Shown here: piece after piece, positions 1 through 5,582 of the stretch | How the letters are laid out: each line of letters begins with the position of its first letter | Position numbering within the stretch: the stretch's first letter is position 1 | NCBI GenBank assembly: GCA_902373525.1 | Contig: CABKMN010000095.1 | Span: 1 to 8,906 of the forward strand | DNA length: 8,906 bases | Source: an uncultured Bilophila sp. | Lineage (GTDB): Bacteria > Desulfobacterota > Desulfovibrionia > Desulfovibrionales > Desulfovibrionaceae | Direction: 5' to 3' | Made by a program: the position numbers and the translations under genes | Notes under the pieces: model-generated | Database searches by the model: none | What the model was told of the DNA's origin: nothing | The model's input: only the letters and a program-made list of their open reading frames with translations

Positions 1-2
1 GT

Positions 3-62
3 CCGGGGGAGGGGAAGAGGAACCTTTCTCCAGAAAGGTTCCTCTTCCCCTCCCCCGGTTTT
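3..62. terminator. 27-bp perfect hairpin, probable bidirectional terminator
   Basis: Bases 3-29 and 32-58 are exact reverse complements, giving a 27-bp uninterrupted stem (practical loop about 4-6 nt). On the plus strand the stem is followed by TTTTCT (59-64). On the minus strand it begins only 4 nt after the stop codon of the DUF4198 gene and is preceded by AAAA. The bases that would form the minus-strand U-tract lie outside the window, so termination in that direction is inferred from position. The stem is far longer than most intrinsic terminators and could also be a dispersed palindromic repeat. Confidence 0.75.
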
Positions 63-830
63 CTACTTTCTCACCGGATCAACGAACTCGGCCCAGAGGA
101 CGGCGCCGAGCTCGACGTTCTTGGGAGCACCGTCGTGATCGAGCTTTTCGGGGGCGGTGTTCAGGGCCGCGAAGCCCCACCAGCCCGCGAAAGGCACGGC
201 GTAGGTGAACACGCCGTTGGCGTCGGCCTTCACCACCTGCGTCACCATGTACTCGTTGGGCGCTTCGTACTTGCCGTCCCTGTTGTACAGCTCGACTTCC
301 ACGTCCGCGCCGGGAACGGGCTTGCCGTCCAGCAGCACCTGTCCCTGAAACACGTTGCCCGCGTAATTGCCGAACGGACGGGTCAGAGGCACGATTTCGG
401 TCTTGAGCCCGGCGGGTTCGTCCCAGCCGTCCTCATCACCGAACGCCGACACGTAGGTCTTGGTGTAATGCACGATGTAGCAGTCCTCGGCGGGTTCCCA
501 GTAGGGCTGCGGCTCCATCACGAACTGGTATACGCCGGGCTTCCTGATCGCGTACTGCGCGGTCCAGCCGTCGTGGTCCATGATCTTCTTGGCCTTGAGG
601 CTCGGCGTCACGTCTTCGGTCTTCCCGCCGGCGACGACCTTGACCACGGGCTTCGCCAGCCGCATCCCCTGCCCTTCCATCGGATGCGCGAAGGCCAGAT
701 CAAGCGAAACGTTCGCGTCCTTCTTCTCCGTCACCGTACCCGTCGAAGGAATGACCATCCCGAAATGCGCCAGCGCGACCCCGTAGACGGAAAGCACCAT
801 GACGCAGCTCATCAGAAACGTTTTCCACAT
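63..830 (-). CDS. Secreted DUF4198 family protein (NikK-like periplasmic protein)
   Basis: 255 residues. Residues 1-21 form a Sec signal peptide: WK n-region, hydrophobic core, then A-L-A before H22. The predicted mature protein therefore starts with histidine (H-F-G-M). The N-terminal half carries the family-style F-A-H-P-M-E-G motif (H49), D85-H86 and H121. From about residue 155 there is a beta-sandwich segment of the carboxypeptidase-regulatory type (G-Q-V-L-L-D-G-K-P-V-P-G-A). Family knowledge: DUF4198 proteins are periplasmic, and some (NikK) accompany ECF-type nickel/cobalt transporters; metal binding here is an inference. No transporter component is adjacent. An in-frame extension reaches 1043, but the start at 830 gives a clean signal peptide and has AAGGAG 8 nt upstream. 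The gene stands alone, between terminators on both sides. I am sure of the family and of export, not of the ligand. Confidence 0.85.
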   Translation of the reverse strand: MWKTFLMSCVMVLSVYGVALAHFGMVIPSTGTVTEKKDANVSLDLAFAHPMEGQGMRLAKPVVKVVAGGKTEDVTPSLKAKKIMDHDGWTAQYAIRKPGVYQFVMEPQPYWEPAEDCYIVHYTKTYVSAFGDEDGWDEPAGLKTEIVPLTRPFGNYAGNVFQGQVLLDGKPVPGADVEVELYNRDGKYEAPNEYMVTQVVKADANGVFTYAVPFAGWWGFAALNTAPEKLDHDGAPKNVELGAVLWAEFVDPVRK

Positions 831-838
831 GCTCCAAA

Positions 839-844
839 CTCCTT
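839..844 (-). promoter_or_regulatory. Ribosome binding site fixing the DUF4198 start
   Basis: On the minus strand AAGGAG lies 8 nt before the ATG at 830. No comparable site precedes the in-frame ATG at 1043, whose extension would also run through two terminators of the neighbouring gene. This fixes the start at 830. Confidence 0.8.
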
Positions 845-896
845 GTGTAGGATCACGCGAAGGCGCGCGAACCGGTTTCGTCGTTTGCCGGAGTTC

Positions 897-926
897 ACGG
901 TAGCACAATACAAAAAAAAGTAACAA
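897..926 (-). promoter_or_regulatory. Possible promoter of the DUF4198 gene
   Basis: Minus strand TTGTTA (921-926), an 18-nt T-rich spacer, then TACCGT (897-902), followed by about a 60-nt leader. The -10 element is weak but resembles the TACTGT of the two usp promoters. It lies downstream of the tandem terminators of the neighbouring usp unit, where a separate promoter is needed. By-eye match only. Confidence 0.35.
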
Positions 927-972
927 GTAGAAAAAGCCGCCCCGCATGAGAACCCGGCGGAATCGGCGTGAG

Positions 973-997
973 AAAAATCCGGGACGCCGCTCCCGGA
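973..997 (-). terminator. Second (back-up) intrinsic terminator after the downstream usp gene
   Basis: Minus strand arms TCCGGGA (991-997) and TCCCGGA (978-984) form a perfect 7-bp stem with a 6-nt loop, followed by TTTTT (973-977). It sits 9 nt beyond the T-tract of the terminator at 1006-1036, so the two form a tandem pair. Confidence 0.65.
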
Positions 998-1005
998 CCG
1001 CGCGC

Positions 1006-1036
1006 AAAAAAAGGGACCGTGCCGGAACACGATCCC
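1006..1036 (-). terminator. Intrinsic terminator of the downstream usp gene
   Basis: Minus strand GGGATCGTG, loop TTCCGG, then CACGGTCCC: a 9-bp stem with one G-U pair, followed by seven T (1006-1012). It begins 27 nt after the usp stop codon. Its design, including the position of the G-U pair and the CCGG in the loop, closely resembles the terminator of the other usp gene at 1653-1684. Confidence 0.9.
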
Positions 1037-1063
1037 CGATCATGCGCGTCGCCCGAAAGCGGC

Positions 1064-1549
1064 CTAGGCCTTCCGTTCGGGACGGGAGGTCAGGACGAGG
1101 CAGCCGGCGGTTCTGACCACCTCGTTCGCCACGGAACCGAAGAAAAACCGATCCAGAAAACGTTCGCGGGCGTTGGTGCCCATCACAATCATGTCCGCTC
1201 CGATGGCGTCGGCGACCTCCACGATCATCTCGGCGGGCTTGCCCTCGTAGATGATGCCCTCGGCGTCCATGCTGGCGAAGTGTTTGAGCACGAACGCGTC
1301 CATGTCTTCCCGCGTGCGGGACCAGATGGCGTGCATCATGCTGTTGCGCGAGGACATGCCCTGCACGTCCCGAATATCGTCTCTTTCAGGCTCGACGGGA
1401 GCCTCGATCAGATGGGAAGCGCTCGACGAAAGGATGTACAACACGGTCAGGGACGCGCCGGTCAGCCGCGCGAAGTGCTTCGCCGGCTCCACGGCGGGGT
1501 TGACGGAATCCATCAGGTCCACGGCACAGAGAATCTTCTTCAATTCCAT
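1064..1549 (-). CDS. Universal stress protein (UspA family), diverged copy
   Basis: 161 residues, one Usp domain (Rossmann-like alpha/beta fold; cytoplasmic, usually dimeric). The N-terminus has the usual beta-1 with A-V-D (D11). The C-terminal nucleotide loop reads G124-T-N-A127 then ten residues to G138-S139. The ATP-binding consensus is G-x2-G-x9-G-S/T, so this copy has A for the second G and one extra residue (R-E-R-F-L-D-R-F-F-F). Compared with the paralogue at 1709-2158 it also carries about 13 extra residues around 54-74 (P-E-R-D-D to M-M-H-A), while flanking blocks such as I-W-S-R, Y-E-G-K-P-A-E and G-S-V-A-N-E-V-V are identical. The start is chosen by GGAGG 8 nt upstream and by matching the paralogue's first 14 residues (13 identical). 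It has its own promoter and terminators. Family is certain; ATP binding is doubtful. Confidence 0.93.
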   Translation of the reverse strand: MELKKILCAVDLMDSVNPAVEPAKHFARLTGASLTVLYILSSSASHLIEAPVEPERDDIRDVQGMSSRNSMMHAIWSRTREDMDAFVLKHFASMDAEGIIYEGKPAEMIVEVADAIGADMIVMGTNARERFLDRFFFGSVANEVVRTAGCLVLTSRPERKA

Positions 1550-1555
1550 ACGTGT

Positions 1556-1562
1556 CTCCTCC
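1556..1562 (-). promoter_or_regulatory. Ribosome binding site fixing the start of the diverged usp gene
   Basis: Minus strand GGAGGAG lies immediately before the ATG at 1549. It rules out the in-frame ATG at 1600, which falls inside the probable -10 element and would add 17 residues not found in the paralogue. Confidence 0.85.
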
Positions 1563-1598
1563 AGCGGTAACGAAGATAGGCAGTCCTCGATTATCCCC

Positions 1599-1626
1599 AC
1601 AGTACCCGTTGAGGCTTCAAAGTCAA
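1599..1626 (-). promoter_or_regulatory. Promoter of the diverged usp gene
   Basis: Minus strand TTGACT (1621-1626), exactly 16 nt, then TACTGT (1599-1604). The extended blocks TTGACTTTG and GGGTACTGT recur with identical spacing at 2209-2236 upstream of the paralogue. The leader to the ATG is about 45 nt. The promoter lies after the terminator of the upstream usp unit, as expected for an independent transcript. The -35 is near consensus; the -10 matches TATAAT only at its key T, A and final T. Confidence 0.7.
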
Positions 1627-1652
1627 GGCTTTCTTAGGGTTCCCGCCGGACG

Positions 1653-1684
1653 AAAAAAGAGGACCGCGCCGGGACGCGATCCTC
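1653..1684 (-). terminator. Intrinsic terminator of the upstream usp gene
   Basis: Minus strand GAGGATCGCG, loop TCCCGG, then CGCGGTCCTC: a 10-bp stem with one G-U pair, followed by six T (1653-1658). It begins 24 nt after the stop codon and separates the two usp units. Confidence 0.9.
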
Positions 1685-1708
1685 CTGAAAAACGGCTTTC
1701 CGCCGGGG

Positions 1709-2158
1709 TTACTCGGACTTCTTCTCGGGACGGATGGTCATGACCGGGCACTTGGAGGACTTGACCACCTCGTTCGCCACGGAACCGAAGAACAGGCGAT
1801 CAAGCCCCTCACGGGCGTGCGTGCCCATGACGATCATGTCGACGTCCTGTTCCCGCGCGATCTCCACGATCTTTTCGGCGGGCTTGCCCTCATAGATGAA
1901 GCCGGTGGCGTCCACGCCGGGGAAGTGCGCCGCCACGAACGCATCCATGTCCTCGCGCGAACGCGACCAGATGCGCCGCATGCCCTTGGCGATTTCCTCC
2001 ACGGGAACCTGCAGGTTCTCATACGTCGAACGCGAGGAGATGACATAGATCACCGACACGGAGGCGCCCGACATGTCGGCGAGCATCTTCGCGTACTCCA
2101 CGGCGGGATTGACGGTGTCCATCAGGTCCACGGCGCAAAGAATCTTCTTCAGTTCCAT
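1709..2158 (-). CDS. Universal stress protein (UspA family), canonical copy
   Basis: 149 residues, a single Usp domain of typical length. Visible features are beta-1 with A-V-D (D11), the segment Y-E-G-K-P-A-E (about 89-95), and the nucleotide loop G112-T-H-A115-x9-G125-S126 followed by V-A-N-E-V-V and C-P-V-M-T. Spacing matches the ATP-binding Usp class (G-x2-G-x9-G-S/T) except that the second G is A. Such proteins are cytoplasmic and usually induced by growth arrest, oxidative or membrane stress; the trigger here is unknown. GGAGG lies 6 nt before the ATG. The gene begins 74 nt after the stop codon of the RND permease on the same strand, with no terminator between them, so it may be read both from its own promoter and from the pump operon. 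Its paralogue lies directly downstream. Confidence 0.95.
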   Translation of the reverse strand: MELKKILCAVDLMDTVNPAVEYAKMLADMSGASVSVIYVISSRSTYENLQVPVEEIAKGMRRIWSRSREDMDAFVAAHFPGVDATGFIYEGKPAEKIVEIAREQDVDMIVMGTHAREGLDRLFFGSVANEVVKSSKCPVMTIRPEKKSE

Positions 2159-2208
2159 ACGGGTCCTCCAGTTGAGACGAGGTCACGGGACAATTCAGGA
2201 TTGTTTAT

Positions 2209-2236
2209 ACAGTACCCCCTATGACGCCAAAGTCAA
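2209..2236 (-). promoter_or_regulatory. Promoter of the canonical usp gene, overlapping the RND stop codon
   Basis: Minus strand TTGACT (2231-2236), 16 nt, then TACTGT (2209-2214). The TGA stop of the RND gene (2233-2235) lies inside the -35 hexamer. It shares TTGACTTTG and GGGTACTGT, and the spacing, with the promoter at 1599-1626. Just downstream, near the expected start of transcription, is a small inverted repeat ACAAT/ATTGT with a 5-nt centre (2190-2204) that the other usp promoter lacks. Confidence 0.7.
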
Positions 2237-5200
2237 GCGGAGCCCGTCCCCTTCTCCGTCCCTCCCCGCGCCCGTCGTTCCCGGCGGTGGAACAGGCGGA
2301 ACACCACCACGAAAAACACCGGCACGAAAAAGATGCCGAGCGCCGTGGCCGCGAAGGTGCCGCCCATGACGCCGGTGCCGATGGCGTTCTGGCTGCCCGA
2401 GCCCGCCCCGGTGCTCACCGCCAGCGGCAGCACGCCGATGAGGAACGCCAGCGACGTCATGAGGATGGGCCGCAGGCGCAGCCGGGCCGCCTCCATCGCG
2501 GCGTCCGCGAGGCTCGCGCCCCGCTGGTAGAGCTCGCGGGCGAACTCCACGATCAGGATGGCGTTCTTGGCGGCGAGCCCGATGGTCGCCAACAGGCCGA
2601 TCTGGAAATACACGTCGTTGGACAGCCCACGCGCGCTGGTGGCCGCCACCGCGCCGAGCACCCCGAGCGGCACCACGAGGATGACCGAGAGCGGGATGCT
2701 CCAGCTTTCGTAGAGCGCGGCGAGACAGAGGAACACGACGAGGATGGACAGCGCGTACAGGAACGGGGCCTGCGAACCGGACAGCCGCTCCTGAAAGGAC
2801 ATGCCCGTCCACTGGTAGCCGATGCCTTCGGGCAGTTCGCCCATGAGCCGCTCCATCTCCCGCATGGCGGTGCCCGAGCTTTCTCCGGCGGCGGCCCGGC
2901 CCTGAATGCGGATGGCGGAGACGCCGTTGTAGCGTTCGAGCTGCATGGGGCCGTAGGTCCAGTGCGCCTCGCCTATGGAGCGGAACGGCACCATCTCGCC
3001 CTTGCCGTTGCGGAAATACCACCTGTCGAAATCCTCCGGCAGCATGCGGAACGGCGCGTCGGCCTGCACGTACACCTTCTTGACGCGGCTGCGGTCCACG
3101 AAGTCGTTGACGTACTTCCCGCCCCACGCCGCCGACAGATCGGTGTTGATGTCGTCCAGCGACAGGCCGAACGCCCCGGCCTTTTCCTGATCGACGGTCA
3201 CTTCCAGCTGTGGGGTATCGTCCTGCCCGTAGGCCCGGACGTTGCGGAGGAGCGGACTCCTGCGCGCCAGCTCCAGCAGTTGATCCCGCGCGGCGACCAG
3301 CGCGTCGTGCCCGAGCCCGGCCTGATCCTGCAATTCGAAGTCGAACCCCGTGGCGTTGCCGAGGGAACGGATGGCGGGCGGCGCGGACACGAACACCCGC
3401 GCGTTGATGATCGAAGAGAACGCCCTGTTCGCGCGGTCGATGATCGCCTGCGCGCGCTTCTCCGGGTCCTTGCGCTCGCTCCAGTCGCGGAGCCGGATGT
3501 TGCCCTGCGCGGTGCTCTGCCCCTTGCCGCCGGACGACCTGCCGAGCGTCAGCATCATGCCGCGCACGGTGTCCTTCTCGGTGTCGAGGAAGTGGCGTTC
3601 CACCCGTTCCACGACCTTTTCGGTCTCCGTTTCCGTCGCGCCCGGCGGAAGCTGTATCTGCACGGTCAGGATGCCCTGATCCTCGTCGGGGAGGAACGAT
3701 GTGGGCATGCGCCAGAGAATCCAGCCCGCACACACGATCATCGCCACATACACGGCCATCAGCCGACCGCCCGCGCGGATGGTCTTGCCCACCACGTCCT
3801 TGTAGGCCGTGGTCGCCCGGTCGAAGGTCCGGTTGAACCAGCCGAAGAAGCCGTGCTGCGAGGTCCTGTGCCCGGCCTTGAGGAACGTGGCGCACAGCAC
3901 GGGCGTCAGGATCACGGCCACCACTACGGACAGGATCATGGCCGACACGATGGTCAGCGAGAACTGCCGGTAGATGGCCCCGGTCGTACCGCCGAAGAAG
4001 GCCATCGGCACGAACACGGCGGAGAGCACCGCGGCCACGCCCACCAGCGCGCCGGTGATCTGGCTCATGGTCCTGATGGTGGCCTCGCGCGGCGGCAGAC
4101 CGTCCTCGTCCATGACGCGGGCCACGTTTTCCACAACCACGATGGCGTCGTCCACGAGCAGGCCGATGGCCAGCACCATGCCGAACATGGTGAGCGTGTT
4201 GATGCTGAACCCGAACGCCGCCATGACCCCGAACGTGCCGAGCAGGACCACGGGCACCGCCAGCGAAGGGATGAGCGTGGCCCGGAAATTCTGGAGAAAG
4301 AGGTAGATGACCGCGAACACGAGCACGATGGCTTCGAGGAGGGTCTTCACCACTTCAATGATGGAAATCTTGATGAACGGCACGGTGTCGTAAGGGGAGA
4401 CGATTTCGACCCCGTGCGGGAAGTAGGGGCGCATGTCCTCAAGGAATGCGGCGACCGCGTTCGAGGTGTCCAGCGCGTTGGCGTCCGAGGCCAGCTTGAT
4501 GCCCAGCCCCGCCGCGGGCTTGCCGTTGTAGCGGGCCGAACTGGTGTAGCTTTCCTGTCCCAGCTCCACGCGGGCCACGTCCCGGAGACGGACCGAAGAG
4601 CCGTCGGGATTCACGCGCAGCAGGATGCGCTCGAATTCCGGCACGGACGTGAGCTGCTTCTGCGCCTTGATCGCCACGTTGATCTGCTGCCCGTCCATGA
4701 TCGGCTTGCCGCCGAGCTGTCCGAGGGACACCTGCTTGTTCTGGGCCTTCACCGCGTTGATGACGTCGGACGGCGTCAGGCTGTAGGAAAGCAGCTTCGA
4801 GGGATCGAGCCAGATACGCATGGCGTAGGGCGCGCCGAACAGGGACACTTCGCCCACGCCGTCCACACGGCTCAGGGGATCGAGGATGGTGGAGCCCACA
4901 AAGTCGCACAGGTCGGCGGCGCTCAGGGAATCGTCCGAGGACACGAACGCGTACATCTGGAGGAAGCTGTCCGCCACCTTGGTCACGGTGAGCCCCTGCC
5001 GGGTCACTTCCTCCGGCAGGGAGGAGGTGGCGAGCTGGAGCTTGTTCTGCACCTGCATCTGCGCCACGTCGGGATTGGTGTCGGGATCGAAGGTCAGGCG
5101 GATGGACACCTGCCCCGCGTTGTCGCTGGTGGAGTTGATGTACATCAGACCGTCGATGCCGTTGAGCTTCTGCTCGATGACCTGCGTGACGGTGTCCTCA

Positions 5201-5370
5201 AGCGTCTGTGCCGAGGCCCCGGAATATTTGGCCGTGATCGTGACCACGGGCGGCGCGATGCGCGGGTACTGCGCCACCGGCAGGCGGAAAATCGAAATCC
5301 CGCCCGCCATCATGATCAGGATGGCGATGACCCACGCGAACACCGGACGATCGATAAAAAAACGTGCCAT
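2233..5370 (-). CDS. RND efflux pump inner-membrane permease, HAE1/AcrB type
   Basis: 1045 residues, full length for AcrB/MexB-type drug exporters (about 1030-1050). It opens with the hallmark M-A-R-F-F-I-D-R-P-V-F-A-W-V, then TM1, a large periplasmic loop (about 30-335), TM2-6, a second loop (about 565-865) and the last TM helices. The proton relay is intact: D407 and D408 in TM4 (G-L-L-V-D-D-A-I), K935 (A-A-K-N-A-I), R965 and T972 (R-L-R-P-I-L-M-T). The G-S-G-S-Q-N-A-I-G-T-G-V-M-G-G motif is present near 990-1004. Of the AcrB deep-pocket phenylalanines, F136 and F178 are kept, but the equivalents of F610, F615, F617 and F628 are M606, R611, S613 and N624. The partner adaptor gene lies 212 nt upstream on the same strand. 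The ribosome site is weak (GGGA, 5 nt from ATG). Function: proton-driven export of amphipathic compounds from the periplasm or membrane; substrates cannot be named. Confidence 0.96.
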   Translation of the reverse strand: MARFFIDRPVFAWVIAILIMMAGGISIFRLPVAQYPRIAPPVVTITAKYSGASAQTLEDTVTQVIEQKLNGIDGLMYINSTSDNAGQVSIRLTFDPDTNPDVAQMQVQNKLQLATSSLPEEVTRQGLTVTKVADSFLQMYAFVSSDDSLSAADLCDFVGSTILDPLSRVDGVGEVSLFGAPYAMRIWLDPSKLLSYSLTPSDVINAVKAQNKQVSLGQLGGKPIMDGQQINVAIKAQKQLTSVPEFERILLRVNPDGSSVRLRDVARVELGQESYTSSARYNGKPAAGLGIKLASDANALDTSNAVAAFLEDMRPYFPHGVEIVSPYDTVPFIKISIIEVVKTLLEAIVLVFAVIYLFLQNFRATLIPSLAVPVVLLGTFGVMAAFGFSINTLTMFGMVLAIGLLVDDAIVVVENVARVMDEDGLPPREATIRTMSQITGALVGVAAVLSAVFVPMAFFGGTTGAIYRQFSLTIVSAMILSVVVAVILTPVLCATFLKAGHRTSQHGFFGWFNRTFDRATTAYKDVVGKTIRAGGRLMAVYVAMIVCAGWILWRMPTSFLPDEDQGILTVQIQLPPGATETETEKVVERVERHFLDTEKDTVRGMMLTLGRSSGGKGQSTAQGNIRLRDWSERKDPEKRAQAIIDRANRAFSSIINARVFVSAPPAIRSLGNATGFDFELQDQAGLGHDALVAARDQLLELARRSPLLRNVRAYGQDDTPQLEVTVDQEKAGAFGLSLDDINTDLSAAWGGKYVNDFVDRSRVKKVYVQADAPFRMLPEDFDRWYFRNGKGEMVPFRSIGEAHWTYGPMQLERYNGVSAIRIQGRAAAGESSGTAMREMERLMGELPEGIGYQWTGMSFQERLSGSQAPFLYALSILVVFLCLAALYESWSIPLSVILVVPLGVLGAVAATSARGLSNDVYFQIGLLATIGLAAKNAILIVEFARELYQRGASLADAAMEAARLRLRPILMTSLAFLIGVLPLAVSTGAGSGSQNAIGTGVMGGTFAATALGIFFVPVFFVVVFRLFHRRERRARGGTEKGTGSA

Positions 5371-5582
5371 GAGTTCCCGAAAGGTTGAATGGTTGTATCA
5401 GGGACGCCGCGGAATGGGCTTTTCGCCGGTCCCCGCGCATCCATGCGGCCACGCCGGGGGAAGGCGCGTTTCCCGCCTCCTTCCCGCGCCTGCCGGGACC
5501 GTTTCCCCTGCGGAATCCGTACGATCCCAAGGAAACAAGGGAGCTCGCTCCGCCGCCGGGTTCCCCGAGCGGACCCGCGTCC
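5371..5582 (-). other. Structured non-coding spacer between adaptor and RND genes
   Basis: 212 nt lie between the adaptor stop and the permease start; pairs of this type are usually much closer. Two nested inverted repeats are visible: an outer 7-bp pair (5427-5433 with 5495-5501, CGGTCCC/GGGACCG) and an inner 7-bp pair (5462-5468 with 5485-5491, AGGCGCG/CGCGCCT, 16-nt loop). No T-run follows either, so I do not call a terminator. I see no convincing gene or strong promoter here. Confidence 0.5.
5460..5474 (+). repeat. 15-nt direct repeat, copy 1
   Basis: GAAGGCGCGTTTCCC occurs here and again at 6927-6941, in the non-coding stretches on either side of the adaptor gene. It includes one arm of the inner hairpin of the adaptor-permease spacer. 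Significance is unclear. Confidence 0.4.

Noticed and set aside
831..1043. N-terminal extension of the DUF4198 protein to an ATG at 1043
   Set aside because: It would push the signal peptide inside the protein and spans two intrinsic terminators. The ATG at 830 has AAGGAG at the right distance.
2190..2204. ACAAT/ATTGT inverted repeat near the start of the canonical usp transcript, as an operator
   Set aside because: Arms are only 5 bp and the sister promoter lacks it. It is recorded under the promoter but not claimed as a regulator site.
2221..5388. A 1055-codon open frame on the plus strand, antisense to the RND gene
   Set aside because: Its product is a His/Arg/Gly-rich low-complexity sequence with no recognisable domain. 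It arises from the GC-rich codon pattern of the real RND gene on the other strand.
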